Source: Calothrix sp. PCC 7716 (lineage in GTDB: Bacteria > Cyanobacteriota > Cyanobacteriia > Cyanobacteriales > Nostocaceae). Taken from it: 64,000 bases of DNA. The stretch is taken from contig NZ_AP025018.1 in assembly GCF_019977735.1 (NCBI RefSeq), forward strand, positions 7,630,580 through 7,694,579, in the 5' to 3' direction. Shown one piece after another: positions 8,512-17,794 of the stretch. Below the pieces are notes generated by a model, which was given only the letters and a program-made list of their open reading frames with translations, was not told where the DNA came from and made no database searches. Each line of letters begins with the position of its first letter. Position 1 is the stretch's first letter. The position numbers and the translations under genes are program-made.

Positions 8512-10923
8512 CTACTTTCTTGGTACCTGTAAACCGCGACGTTCGAGCATTTGTCGTACTTCAGGACTTGGGTTGTAGTTGTAACCGTAAGAAGAACGCT
8601 CAGAGTCATCAAGAACTTGAGGTGTTAATAAAACAATTACCTCGTTACGTAAATTTTCTCGGTTCGTTCTTCTAAACAATGAACCAAGAATAGGAATATC
8701 GCCCAAAATAGGAAGTTTGGAAACGGTTGTTCTATCTTGGTCTTGGATAATACCGCTAAGAATCAGAGTTTGTCCATCACGCAAACGGATTAAGCCTGAA
8801 TTTAAAGAGCGTTCAGAGACTAAGAAAATTCTGTTACTACTACCGTTACTTAAATTTACATTTTCTGAAGCTTGAGGTGCCCGAATGTTTGGAGCAACTG
8901 ACAAAGAAACAAAGCCGTTGTCATCAATCCGGTCTACTTTAACAGCTACAGTTAAACCGACATTCTCTTTATCAACGGTAATTGTTTCAGTCGAAGTACC
9001 ATCACCTCGTGTAATTTCGCGCTTAAAGTTACCAACAACTTGCTGCGTGAGGTTTACATTAGCTGTTTGACCTTCTTGAACAATTAACGTTGGGTCAGTT
9101 AATATCTTGGCATTACGATTCTGTACTTGAGCTTGTATCGAAGCGAGAAAACGCTTTGGAAACTGATATAGAGATGGTAAGCCAAATTGCGACGTAGCAC
9201 GAGTACCTTCAGCAAAGGCAGCCGTTTGCCTTCCAGTTGTCGGGTCAGTAGTAATAGTGACTGTATCTGGTGTACCAGGTGTAAAGTCTGTTAAACCAGG
9301 AGTTGTGGGTGAATTAGTTGTTGGAGAAATTGGATTAAGAAATGTTGCGTTTCCTGGTATGTCAGTTACGACTCGACCGTCTTGAAGAACCCTTAAACCT
9401 GAACCACCATTAGGTACAGTAAAAGTACCATTAGCATCTAGTAGAGGTGCAGATCCAGCATATGGGTTAGCAATTGTTGGTGTACTAGTTAAACTACCAC
9501 TTGCTTCAGCACTGGTTGCAGGTCTAGAACCGCCAAAATTTACTGATGCCGAACCACCATCACTGGTAAAGAAATTATTACCAATGCCGAAAGAAAAACT
9601 CGTATTAAAATCCTTTATTCCTGATAAGTTAACATCAACAACTTTAACGTTTACAGCAACTTGGCGCCGTCTTACATCTAACTGACTCAATTGTGCCATT
9701 GCTAATTCAACTTGCTTTGGCGTACCAATTAAAGTTAAAGAGTTAGTACGTTGGTCTCCTAGTGCTTGCAAACCTCGAAGTATGGGTGAAGAATATTTTG
9801 AATCTTCTAATGACAAACGTTCAACTCTTGTTTCTGTAGTGGTTTGAGTTTGGGTTGTAGCTACACCCTGTCCTACAGGTACTGCACTGACGCTGGTAAC
9901 TTGACGCTCTCTGCTGATGGCACTTTCGGCGCCTAAACCAACTAAAAAGTTCAATGCTACATCGACTGTTACTTGGTTGAGTCGTAAGTTCCGCATTACT
10001 GTATCGCGGCTAGAGTTTGGCAGTCTGGGACCTACGAAGATTGTGCGTCCACTGCGGTTTGCTTCTAGTCCGCTTAAGCGTAAAACGTAATTAAATACGT
10101 CTTGTACGGGTTCGTTTTGAATGTCGAGCGATACTTTGAGTCCTTCTCCAGGTCCAGATGCTGCTGGTTGTCCACCACCTTGTGCGGTTGGGTCTACTGA
10201 TGAATATGCCAGGTTCATGTTAGCAGCGCGCGCAAGTAATGATAGGACTTCACGAACTGGTGCATCGCGTAGTACTAAGCGAGGTACTCGTTCTTGTGTT
10301 CCTAAATCAATTACGCTGGGTGATGCGTCTATTGCGGAAATTGCAATGTCTCCTACTGGTGGCGCCACTGCACGTGGTAAGAATGGCGGTGCGACGTTGG
10401 AAGGTTGACCGGGGCCTGTTACGGGTGCGGTTTGAGCGTTACTAATACCAGCAGGTGGCGCCAGTGGTGCTGTGGGTACTGTGGGAGGTGTTGCTGCTAC
10501 AGTTCCATCACCAGGTGTGAAACTGAGGGTTAAACCGTCGCGACTGCGTGCTACTGGTTGGGCGCCTGGAGTACCATTGCTACCTGTGATTACGACGCGA
10601 ACGCTGTTGGCATCGAGTTGGTTAATTGCGACTGAGGCAATACCAGGGGCAGGATTATCTTGACGAAAGTTGTTGCCTTCTGGTAAACGTAGTTGGGTGT
10701 TAATTATGTCGGCGACTAGGGTGTTGCCGCGTTTTGTTGTAAATACTTGGGCGCGTTCTCCAGAAGATGCTTCTAATACTAGGTTGACTCCTGAATCAAC
10801 GGGGTTTAGTTTTACGCGGGTTACTTGTGTTACTTGCGCGAAAACTGGCTGTGCTGCGAAGATTGCAGCAGTGGTGCCAAGGACGAAAGCACTATTTATA
10901 TTACCGTGAAGTTTCACGTTCAT
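8512..10923 (-). CDS. pilQ: Type IV pilus secretin PilQ with AMIN domain
   Basis: An outer-membrane secretin that forms the channel for type IV pili (motility and DNA uptake). The frame has 803 residues: a signal peptide (cleavage near PVFAQ), an AMIN domain at about 35-130 that can bind peptidoglycan, a Pro/Ala-rich linker, N-terminal secretin/STN repeats at about 205-430, and a secretin core from about 580 to 775 containing GIIQDQDRTTVSKLPILGD. An ATG lies at 10921-10923, but the GAGG ribosome-binding site is better spaced for the GTG six bases inside (10915-10917). It is the last gene of the pilMNOQ set, separated from pilO by a repeat-filled gap of 269 bases. Confidence 0.95.
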   Translation of the reverse strand: MNVKLHGNINSAFVLGTTAAIFAAQPVFAQVTQVTRVKLNPVDSGVNLVLEASSGERAQVFTTKRGNTLVADIINTQLRLPEGNNFRQDNPAPGIASVAINQLDANSVRVVITGSNGTPGAQPVARSRDGLTLSFTPGDGTVAATPPTVPTAPLAPPAGISNAQTAPVTGPGQPSNVAPPFLPRAVAPPVGDIAISAIDASPSVIDLGTQERVPRLVLRDAPVREVLSLLARAANMNLAYSSVDPTAQGGGQPAASGPGEGLKVSLDIQNEPVQDVFNYVLRLSGLEANRSGRTIFVGPRLPNSSRDTVMRNLRLNQVTVDVALNFLVGLGAESAISRERQVTSVSAVPVGQGVATTQTQTTTETRVERLSLEDSKYSSPILRGLQALGDQRTNSLTLIGTPKQVELAMAQLSQLDVRRRQVAVNVKVVDVNLSGIKDFNTSFSFGIGNNFFTSDGGSASVNFGGSRPATSAEASGSLTSTPTIANPYAGSAPLLDANGTFTVPNGGSGLRVLQDGRVVTDIPGNATFLNPISPTTNSPTTPGLTDFTPGTPDTVTITTDPTTGRQTAAFAEGTRATSQFGLPSLYQFPKRFLASIQAQVQNRNAKILTDPTLIVQEGQTANVNLTQQVVGNFKREITRGDGTSTETITVDKENVGLTVAVKVDRIDDNGFVSLSVAPNIRAPQASENVNLSNGSSNRIFLVSERSLNSGLIRLRDGQTLILSGIIQDQDRTTVSKLPILGDIPILGSLFRRTNRENLRNEVIVLLTPQVLDDSERSSYGYNYNPSPEVRQMLERRGLQVPRK

Positions 10924-11061
10924 TCCTCACTGAAAATAAAGTAAAAGTTTGTGTAGTTTTGTGGGGCGTTAAATTTGAATCAATGTTTCACATTTGCTGC
11001 AATTATTTGAGTTGAATTGAACCTGTTTACGTGTTTTTTTACGTATATAGAAATAGAGGGA

Positions 11062-11096
11062 TGAACCGCAAAGGCACTAAGGACACAAAGGAAGAG
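11062..11096. repeat. Dispersed repeat GAACCGCAAAG...CTAAGGAC
   Basis: The segment GAACCGCAAAGGCACTAAGG and what follows recurs in reverse complement at about 38080-38115, where the CCTTAGCG unit is doubled. It lies in the pilO-pilQ gap. The function is unknown. Confidence 0.55.
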
Positions 11097-11135
11097 AAGA
11101 AAGATGCTTCGTTCCTCAGCATGACATTTTGCGAC

Positions 11136-11191
11136 ACTCAGCACTCAGCACTCAGCACTCCTAACTCCTAACTCCTAACTCCTAACTCCTC
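11136..11191. repeat. STRR heptanucleotide array (ACTCAGC then ACTCCTA)
   Basis: About three and a half tandem copies of ACTCAGC are followed by about five of ACTCCTA, ending at the pilO stop. It is in the pilO-pilQ intergenic region, so it would be transcribed in the operon mRNA. Confidence 0.9.
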
Positions 11192-11192
11192 A

Positions 11193-11960
11193 CTATTTTG
11201 GCGCCTCTGCTGGTTTTGCTTGCGCTGCTGCTGTTTCTTCGGGTGTGAGTGGCATTAGCGCTTGTAGCTGGAAGTTTGTAGAAATTTGGACTGGGCCAAT
11301 CATTCGGATTGGTTTCCCGAGTGCGTCGTTGGCTACTTCTTGGTTGAGTTTTGAGTCGTAGTCTTTTACTAGCAATAATGGCTGTAATCGCTCGATATTG
11401 CGAAGAATTGACTGGGTTTGATCGTATGTACCCGTAAATTCAATGTTTATTTTGCTACGTTTTAATTTGCCGTTGACTAATGGTCCAAAAGTGCTATCGC
11501 TAATGATTTCAGTCTTTTGAGCGTCGGGTGTGTATTTCCGCATTTTGGCTTTGACGGCGTTTGCTGGTAGCAAATCGTTACCCGATTCTACTAGTCGGTT
11601 TAAATCAATTAGCAGCGTGTCTAAGGTCTTTTCGTTGGCAAATAAGCCTAATACCTGTGTTTGCTGAACTTTTGCTTGAGCTAGTTCTTTTTTTACAGTG
11701 TCAATTTGTTTGATGCTGTCTTTTTTCTGCTGGATTTGACCTTGTAAGTCAGTTTGCTTCGTTTGCTGCTGTTGGAATGTTTCCCAACTTGGTAAAACCA
11801 TGTTCATTCCTACAAAAGCGGCTCCACCAAGTCCCAAAAGACCGATTAAGATACCGCCAATTTTTGGTGTAAAACTTATACCAAAAACGACGGGGTATGG
11901 AGGGGCGGCTTCTTCAAACCCACCACCACCTTCAAAATCTAAATCTTCACTATAAGTCAT
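11193..11960 (-). CDS. pilO: Type IV pilus alignment protein PilO
   Basis: A 255-residue inner-membrane protein of the PilMNO platform that links the cytoplasmic motor to the secretin. A short cytoplasmic N-terminus precedes one membrane helix at about 31-53 (IGGILIGLLGLGGAAFVGMN), then a coiled coil at about 60-110 and a ferredoxin-like periplasmic domain. It ends in an Ala/Pro-rich tail. The start ATG overlaps the pilN stop by four bases, so the two are translationally coupled. Confidence 0.9.
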   Translation of the reverse strand: MTYSEDLDFEGGGGFEEAAPPYPVVFGISFTPKIGGILIGLLGLGGAAFVGMNMVLPSWETFQQQQTKQTDLQGQIQQKKDSIKQIDTVKKELAQAKVQQTQVLGLFANEKTLDTLLIDLNRLVESGNDLLPANAVKAKMRKYTPDAQKTEIISDSTFGPLVNGKLKRSKINIEFTGTYDQTQSILRNIERLQPLLLVKDYDSKLNQEVANDALGKPIRMIGPVQISTNFQLQALMPLTPEETAAAQAKPAEAPK

Positions 11961-12739
11961 CGCTGAAGCGCTCCTGTTTGTTGCAAACTACGAATACGAG
12001 CCACTAGTCCAACTGTACCTTTTTGTTCTAATTCGCGCATCAGTTCAGATGCTGGAACATCACTCAGACTAGATTGGATAGTGTATTTCACTACCTTTGG
12101 TAGCTTTGCTCCTTGGGGAAGTCCACCTGGAGGCGCCGGAGCTTCTGTTAACTCGGCGTTTGTGATTCGCACTTCTTTTGCTTTTAAGAATCGCGATTGT
12201 TGTAATGTCACCAAAAAGTCGTTGACATCAGCAAACGAACGCGCGAATCCTCCTAGTTCGATTGCTCCTGCTTGGCTTTGTGTTTGCCCTGCTGGTGGGG
12301 GTGTTGATGCTGCCGCAGGCGCCGAGGAAGCCGCAATATGTTTAACGTTATCCAACTGTACAGAGGCAGGAATACGTTCTCGAACATCTTGAAGTATCGC
12401 AGACCAAGGACGAATTTGGTCGAATACTGTCACCAGAGCTTGGGTTTCACTCTTAACTTGAGTGATTTCTTGTCTGATTTTATTAATATTCCCAATTTCA
12501 GCTTCCAATTTTTGGTTTTCTTGCTCTAATTGGGCAATATTTTGCTGTAACTGTTCGTTCTGCGATTGCAAAAACCACCAGCCAGTTCCAACTAGTGCCA
12601 GTGTGAAAGCAGCAATTGCTCCACCTATGTACAAAGGAGTTAAATCTCCAGGTGACATGGGAGCTTTTTTGATTCTGCTGCCATCGTTTTTTGGAGCAGG
12701 CGCCCGGTCTTTGAGAAAATTAATATCTAAACTGTACAT
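11957..12739 (-). CDS. pilN: Type IV pilus biogenesis protein PilN
   Basis: 260 residues. The N-terminal segment begins MYSLDINFLKDR, the conserved PilN tail that docks into PilM. One membrane helix lies at about 36-54, followed by a coiled coil (NEQLQQNIAQLEQENQKLEA) and a periplasmic ferredoxin-like domain with a Pro/Ala-rich insert near 145-155. It starts four bases after the pilM stop and overlaps pilO, so pilM-N-O is one tight transcription unit. Confidence 0.92.
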   Translation of the reverse strand: MYSLDINFLKDRAPAPKNDGSRIKKAPMSPGDLTPLYIGGAIAAFTLALVGTGWWFLQSQNEQLQQNIAQLEQENQKLEAEIGNINKIRQEITQVKSETQALVTVFDQIRPWSAILQDVRERIPASVQLDNVKHIAASSAPAAASTPPPAGQTQSQAGAIELGGFARSFADVNDFLVTLQQSRFLKAKEVRITNAELTEAPAPPGGLPQGAKLPKVVKYTIQSSLSDVPASELMRELEQKGTVGLVARIRSLQQTGALQR

Positions 12740-12743
12740 TTGC

Positions 12744-13850
12744 TTATACCTCCCTCATTCCAAGACCAAGAACTATCCCTAGTCCAGGACGTTGCATTGT
12801 TGGGTATTTTTCATCGTCGATAGCAAGAGAATTGGCGCCAACTGGGTCAATTTGGGTAGTAGGCAAACTCAAGCGTTGAGTAAAGAACTCATCCATCTGT
12901 GCTAGTCCACCACCAGGTCCTGCCAGCAATATTTGCGCGACTTCTAGATTTTCACTTTGATTCAAGTAGAAATCTATTGAACGACGCAATTCATCGGTAA
13001 GTTCTCCTAAAACCCTCATCATCGCTGCCATACCAGGGTTAACAGCGGTTTGCCCAGTTTTACCACCATCCATTCCACTCGAAGGAATTGTCATCCCTTG
13101 TAACAGTTCCATATCGCGCGATGCTGGTAAATTCATCGCACGTGATAACGCCATTTGCATTTGATACGTACCAATTGGTACTGTTCGTGAGAACTGCGGT
13201 ACACCGTTGACAATAATCGCAATTTCCGTGCTATCGAACTCAATATCAACCAACACAGCTGCTTCCTGTGGACTAAATTGCCGTAATTGTTCACGAATCG
13301 TCCGAATCAGCGCAAAACTGCTTATCTCCAGAACATCAACTTGTAACCCTGCCTGCTCAAATGTCCTGATATACGTATCAGTCACATCCTTGCGCGTTGC
13401 TACAAGTAATACCTGAACTTTTTCAATGCCATCTTCATCGACAAAGTAACCAAGTTTCTGATAATCTACATCAGCTTCTTCGCGAGGATATGGCAAATAC
13501 AACCCAGCTTCGTGGTTAAGTACCATTTCTCGCAGTTCTTTATCGTCTAACTCTGCTGGCACAGGTATTAGACGCACAATAGAATCACGACCAGGTACGG
13601 CAGTTGCGACTCTAGAAACTTTGATTTTACTCTCAGCAAGTGCCTGCTGGATAATTTGTGCCATCGCTGGTGGGTCAGCAATTTGACCGTCAACGAAGAC
13701 ACCTTCGGGAACAGGAACCGATGCTAAAGCATCTAGTTTTAGACCTTGACGCTGTTTGCGAATACGGGCAATATTAACCCGTTGTGGCGCCAGCTCGATG
13801 CCCACCCCTTTATTAGATTTCCCAAATGGACTGTTAAAGCGTTTAAGCAC
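12744..13850 (-). CDS. pilM: Type IV pilus actin-like ATPase PilM
   Basis: A 368-residue cytoplasmic actin-fold protein of the pilus assembly platform. VGIELAPQRVNIARI at the N-terminus is the first phosphate-binding strand. VLVDIEFDSTEIAIIVNG near 197-214 is the second, and ILLAGPGGGLAQMDEF near 308-323 is the adenosine motif. The start is GTG at 13848-13850. It is the first gene of the pilMNO(Q) operon, so the promoter should lie in 13851-13900. Confidence 0.93.
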   Translation of the reverse strand: MLKRFNSPFGKSNKGVGIELAPQRVNIARIRKQRQGLKLDALASVPVPEGVFVDGQIADPPAMAQIIQQALAESKIKVSRVATAVPGRDSIVRLIPVPAELDDKELREMVLNHEAGLYLPYPREEADVDYQKLGYFVDEDGIEKVQVLLVATRKDVTDTYIRTFEQAGLQVDVLEISSFALIRTIREQLRQFSPQEAAVLVDIEFDSTEIAIIVNGVPQFSRTVPIGTYQMQMALSRAMNLPASRDMELLQGMTIPSSGMDGGKTGQTAVNPGMAAMMRVLGELTDELRRSIDFYLNQSENLEVAQILLAGPGGGLAQMDEFFTQRLSLPTTQIDPVGANSLAIDDEKYPTMQRPGLGIVLGLGMREV

Positions 13851-13901
13851 AGTTTTGACCGCAGAACTGAAGAACTATGAAATATTTTTATGATTAAAGT
13901 A

Positions 13902-14160
13902 CGAACTATCCAGAAACCGGGTTTCTTTCTCAAGGTCTACATAAAAACCAAAAATCTCGGAACAGAAACCCGGTTTCTTTGGTTTCTTTGCGAACTATCT
14001 AGAAACCAGGTTTCTTTCTCAAGGCCTACAAAAAACCAAAAATCTCGGAACAGAAACCTGGTTTCTTTGGTTTCTTTGCGAACTATCTAGAAACCAGGTT
14101 TCTTTCTCAAGGCCTACACAAAAACCAAAAATCTCGGAACAGAAACCTGGTTTCTTCGAT
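13902..14160. repeat. Three tandem copies of an 88-89 bp unit carrying AGAAACC/GGTTTCT palindromes
   Basis: Units begin with CGAACTATC at 13902, 13991 and 14079. Each contains two copies of the palindrome AGAAACC(C/A/T)GGTTTCT separated by CTCAAGG(T/C)CTAC and AAAAATCTCGGAACAG. Related palindromes occur at about 46921, 49161-49213, 58269-58301 and 28707-28733. It sits between the divergent pilM and solute-binding protein genes, so it could affect both promoters. Open frames through it are artefacts of the repetition. Confidence 0.9.
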
Positions 14161-14283
14161 TCCTTTGGTTTCAATAATGATTTAGTTACACATACCCACT
14201 TACGAATTAATTTATTTAACCTATAATCACCGCAATTCTGTATTCGTCTTTTACCCTTATTAACCCAAAAACCATCTCTTACA

Positions 14284-15588
14284 ATGATTCCTGTCCAAAA
14301 GTTTAAAAAACTAACAGTATGTGCCCTACTTGGCTTATTGACAACCTGGATTGTCAGTTGTAGTACAGGCAACAGTGGTAACACTACCAATCAAACCTCA
14401 GAAAGCGGCGCCAAAATAGAGTTTTGGACTATGTCGTTGAAACCAAAGTTTAACGACTACTTTCAAAACTTGATTACGAGTTTTGAATCGCAAAATCAAG
14501 GTATAAAGGTTAACTGGGTAGATATACCTTGGGATGGGATGGAGAACAAAATCTTAACAGCTGTTTCCGCAAAAACGCCACCTGATGTGGTGAACCTAAA
14601 TCCTGGTTTCGCATCGCAATTAGCTGGACGAAACGCTTGGTTAGACTTAGACGCGAAAATTCCCGCTGATGTTCGTTCCTCCTATCTGCCCAACATATGG
14701 AAAGCGAGTACGTTAAACGGCAAGAGTTTCGGTATACCCTGGTACCTCACAACTCGGTTAACCATTTATAACACTGATTTATTAAAACAGGCAGAGATAG
14801 CAAAAGTGCCCAGTACATATACTGAACTCGCACAAGTTGCTAAACAAATAAAAGACAAAACAGGTAAGTATGCCTTTTTTGTAACATTTGTCCCACAAGA
14901 TTCAGGGGAAGTACTTGAGTCTTTCGTACAAATGGGAGTCAACTTGCTGGATGCATCGAACAAAGCAGCATTTAACACAGAGCAAGGCAAAGCAGCATTT
15001 CAATATTGGGTAGACCTGTATAAAAACGGTTTGCTCCCCAAAGAAGCACTTACGAAAGGACACCGACACGGCATAAACTTGTACCAGTCAGGAGAAACAG
15101 CAATGTTAACTTCTGGTCCAGAATTTCTTAAAACAATTGCCCAAAATGCACCTAAAATAGCTCAAGCAAGTTCCATAGCACCTCAGCTTACAGGTGAAAC
15201 AGGCAAGAAAAACGTTGCTGTCATGAACGTCGTTATCCCCCGCGACACCAAAAAACCTGACGCAGCAGTAAAATTTGCCCTATATCTAACCAACGACCAA
15301 AACCAATTAGCTTTTGCCAAAGCAGCCAACGTCTTACCCTCAACTGTAAAAGCATTAGCTGACAGCTACTTCAAAGAAGTGCCAGCAAATGCTGAAACCT
15401 ACGACAAAGCACGCACAGTCAGTGCCACCCAACTACAACAAGCAGAAGTACTAACACCAACATTAAAGAACTTTAACGTTCTACAAAAAGCAATCTACGA
15501 TAACCTCCAAGCAGCAATGCTAGATGAAAAAACCGTAGACCAAGCAATCACAGACGCCGAAAAAGAATGGAATAGTCAACAAAGTTAA
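14284..15588 (+). CDS. Sugar-type ABC transporter substrate-binding lipoprotein
   Basis: A 434-residue family 1 extracellular solute-binding protein (MalE/UgpB-like). It carries a lipoprotein signal with lipobox IVSC at about residues 24-27, so it is anchored by a lipidated Cys on the periplasmic side. The body has the bilobed-fold signature (IEFWTMS, PDVVNLNPGFASQLA, GIPWYLTTRLTIYNTDLL). No permease or ATPase is adjacent, so the transporter is encoded elsewhere. The substrate is unknown; sugars or glycerol phosphate are typical. A strong inverted repeat follows immediately. Confidence 0.88.
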   Translation: MIPVQKFKKLTVCALLGLLTTWIVSCSTGNSGNTTNQTSESGAKIEFWTMSLKPKFNDYFQNLITSFESQNQGIKVNWVDIPWDGMENKILTAVSAKTPPDVVNLNPGFASQLAGRNAWLDLDAKIPADVRSSYLPNIWKASTLNGKSFGIPWYLTTRLTIYNTDLLKQAEIAKVPSTYTELAQVAKQIKDKTGKYAFFVTFVPQDSGEVLESFVQMGVNLLDASNKAAFNTEQGKAAFQYWVDLYKNGLLPKEALTKGHRHGINLYQSGETAMLTSGPEFLKTIAQNAPKIAQASSIAPQLTGETGKKNVAVMNVVIPRDTKKPDAAVKFALYLTNDQNQLAFAKAANVLPSTVKALADSYFKEVPANAETYDKARTVSATQLQQAEVLTPTLKNFNVLQKAIYDNLQAAMLDEKTVDQAITDAEKEWNSQQS

Positions 15589-15668
15589 ATCCCCCCAACC
15601 CCCCTTAATAAGGGGGGCTAAGAAACCCCTCTTGTTCCCCCCTTATTAAGGGGGGTTAGGGGGGATTT
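15588..15668. terminator. Large C/G-rich inverted repeat, probable bidirectional terminator
   Basis: Arms of about 30 bases face each other: AATCCCCCCAACCCCCC followed by TTAATAAGGGGGG, and then the complement ending in TTAGGGGGGATT. Each arm is itself a smaller palindrome around TTAATAA. It lies exactly between the convergent solute-binding protein gene and folC. Confidence 0.85.
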
Positions 15669-15671
15669 TCT

Positions 15672-16979
15672 TCACTCTCTCATTCCTAAAAAGTGACCGA
15701 TTAAATACAGCGAACCACACAGAACTACTAAATCTTTCGCCGCCTTATCTGTAAAATTATCAAAGTCAAAATAATTTAGTTCAGGTAAGGCAAAAGCTGC
15801 ATCTAGTGCTGATTTTAAATCTGTATAAGTTTGGCAACTTTTCAATGAACCAATTTGACTAGCGAGTTGTGCTAAATCTTCTGATTTTGCCGAACTAGGG
15901 TCAGGAACAGGGACTATATATAATCGGTCTGATGGTCTTAGTAATGCTTTGAATATTTCGTCATGCTCTTTGGTCGAAAGCATCCCTACAACCCAACTCA
16001 CTGATTTGATATTTAAAGAATCTATATAATTACGTAATACTACGGCAGAAGCAGGATTATGGGCGCCATCAAGCAGTAATTTATAGGTTGTGTTGTTGCA
16101 TTGCCACTGAGTCCACTGCATTCGACCAGGCCACTTTGTCAAAGCCATTCCTTGAATAATGGCGCCTTCTGTAATTTGCCAGCCCAGGTTCTGTAAAATT
16201 TCTAATGCAGCTAATGCTAAAACCGAATTAGATAGCTGAATTTGTCCGGCTAATGGTAAAGGATATTTAATTGGTTTTGAATCAAATATTGATGAATATT
16301 CTGCCCATCCATCATCTAGCTGACTCGCTGGGTGCGGAATATAAGTAGGACAATCTAGTTTTTTTGTCTGCGTTAGTACTACTTCTTGTGCATCGAGTGG
16401 TAACTGTCCAACTACCACAGGACAACCTGCTTTGATTATTCCGGCTTTTTCACGAGCAATATCAGCAACAGTTGGGCCAAGCTGCTGCCAATGTTCTCTA
16501 CTTATAGATGTAATTATAGATACTAGTGGTTGAGGACAAACATTAGTGGCATCTAGGCGCCCTCCTAACCCAACTTCAATAATGGCAATATCAACTTTTT
16601 GATGTGCGAAATATAACCAAGCAGCTGCGGTAATTAATTCAAAGAGTGTGGGAGACTCATCATTTGGGTCAATTTTACCCTTAACCTCAAGTAATAAATT
16701 AGACCAGTCTTGCTGTGATATTGGTTCTTGGTTCAGAGTAATACGCTCTGTCCAATCAACAAGATGAGGAGAAGTATAGCGTCCTGTTCGATAACCTGCT
16801 TCTGTAAGAACCGAAGATAGGTAAGCGCATACTGAACCTTTTCCGTTTGTTCCCGCTACGTGAATAACCGGAACTTGCAGGTGAGGATTTCCTAAGTTCT
16901 CTAAAAGCTTATATATTCTTTGGAGTCCTAGATGTACCCCAAAGCGCTGGAATGGTTTGATTATGGCGTCGATGTTCAC
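15672..16979 (-). CDS. folC: Bifunctional dihydrofolate/folylpolyglutamate synthase
   Basis: A 435-residue Mur-ligase-type enzyme that adds glutamate to dihydropteroate and to tetrahydrofolates using ATP, in the cytoplasm. VPVIHVAGTNGKGSVCAYLS near 37-56 is the P-loop. Downstream are the metal/substrate motif IIEVGLGGRLDATN near 134-147 and the C-domain LLLDGAHNPAS near 301-311. The start is GTG at 16977-16979, giving MNIDAII. The length is normal for the family. psbY lies 46 bases upstream on the same strand, separated by a hairpin. Confidence 0.95.
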   Translation of the reverse strand: MNIDAIIKPFQRFGVHLGLQRIYKLLENLGNPHLQVPVIHVAGTNGKGSVCAYLSSVLTEAGYRTGRYTSPHLVDWTERITLNQEPISQQDWSNLLLEVKGKIDPNDESPTLFELITAAAWLYFAHQKVDIAIIEVGLGGRLDATNVCPQPLVSIITSISREHWQQLGPTVADIAREKAGIIKAGCPVVVGQLPLDAQEVVLTQTKKLDCPTYIPHPASQLDDGWAEYSSIFDSKPIKYPLPLAGQIQLSNSVLALAALEILQNLGWQITEGAIIQGMALTKWPGRMQWTQWQCNNTTYKLLLDGAHNPASAVVLRNYIDSLNIKSVSWVVGMLSTKEHDEIFKALLRPSDRLYIVPVPDPSSAKSEDLAQLASQIGSLKSCQTYTDLKSALDAAFALPELNYFDFDNFTDKAAKDLVVLCGSLYLIGHFLGMRE

Positions 16980-16993
16980 AATTTATAATGAAT

Positions 16994-17018
16994 GCCCACA
17001 GGCTCTGAACCTGGGGGC
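16994..17018 (-). terminator. Hairpin downstream of psbY
   Basis: The arms GCCCACAGG and CCTGGGGGC pair with one mismatch, 8 bases after the psbY stop, and are followed on the minus strand by an AT-rich tail. It is a likely terminator or attenuator between psbY and folC. Confidence 0.6.
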
Positions 17019-17025
17019 TTTGATT

Positions 17026-17151
17026 TTATGCTTCTCTGTTCAAAAAGGCTTGAACCTGTCTTAATGCAGCCGCTCCGATGTTGAATGCTGCCCAACCTGC
17101 TGCAACTGCGATAGGCGCCAACACTACTGCTACACGATAATCGATATCCAT
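17026..17151 (-). CDS. psbY: Photosystem II protein PsbY
   Basis: A 41-residue single-helix thylakoid membrane protein found by translating the folC upstream gap. It begins [20 protein letters not shown] and ends in [11 protein letters not shown], which matches cyanobacterial PsbY end to end. It is a peripheral low-mass subunit of photosystem II near cytochrome b559. The start ATG is at 17149-17151, preceded on the minus strand by the purine-rich AAAGAGGGGA ribosome-binding site. Confidence 0.92.
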   Translation of the reverse strand: MDIDYRVAVVLAPIAVAAGWAAFNIGAAALRQVQAFLNREA

Positions 17152-17275
17152 TATCAAGTCCCCTCTTTTAAGTTAAAGATTTAAGTTTTGTCAATTCTTC
17201 TCATTTTATTTTTAGCTAAAATGGTAAATTTTTCAAATTCTTCCTCGGTTTTATGTAAAGAATATTTACAATTTC

Positions 17276-17794
17276 CTAAAATCCCAGGTCACAACCTTTA
17301 CCTGCGTGTACCAAAGCTAACTTTTTGTAACGTTCGGCGTGTTCGATTAATTCAGCTGCTTCAGAAGCAGAAACCTCACGCACGACTTTTCCAGGAACTC
17401 CCATAACGAGTGACTGCGGTGGTACATTTTTTGTTACAACAGCACCAGCACCGATAATACTGCCCGCTCCTACCCTTACACCATCTAAAACAATGGCACC
17501 AATGCCAATTAAACAGCCCCGCTCAATATAAGCTGAGTGAACTACCGCACGATGCCCAACGGTAACATAGTCTTCTAATATCGTTGGCTTTCCTGGGTCA
17601 CCATGCAAAATAGCTCCGTCCTGAATGTTCGTACATTCGCCAATTTCAATTCGCTCGACATCTCCCCGCACTACGGCAGAGTACCAAATGCTCGCACCCG
17701 CTTTCACTGTTACAGAACCAATAACCGAAGCAGTAGGAGCAACGAAAGAAGCTTGAGAAATGTCGCTTAAAGACCAGTAGGAAGATGTTGACAC
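17276..17794 (-). CDS. Gamma carbonic anhydrase family protein
   Basis: 172 residues forming a left-handed beta helix of hexapeptide repeats from about residue 15 to 140 (e.g. GASIWYSAVVRGD, GAGSIIGAGAVVTKNV). The three zinc-ligand histidines of gamma carbonic anhydrases can be placed in ILHGD and in GHRAVVH. A short helical C-terminus follows. It may hydrate CO2 or be a CcmM-like relative without activity; sequence alone does not decide. It is the only gene of its unit, with an AT-rich gap on both sides. Confidence 0.88.
   Translation of the reverse strand: MSTSSYWSLSDISQASFVAPTASVIGSVTVKAGASIWYSAVVRGDVERIEIGECTNIQDGAILHGDPGKPTILEDYVTVGHRAVVHSAYIERGCLIGIGAIVLDGVRVGAGSIIGAGAVVTKNVPPQSLVMGVPGKVVREVSASEAAELIEHAERYKKLALVHAGKGCDLGF

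Noticed and set aside
13902-14160. CRISPR-like appearance of the tandem units
   Set aside because: The supposed spacers are identical in all units and no cas gene is present.
13890-14390. Open frames on both strands through the 89-bp repeats
   Set aside because: They exist because the repeat has no stops in those frames; the products are repeated peptides with no family character.
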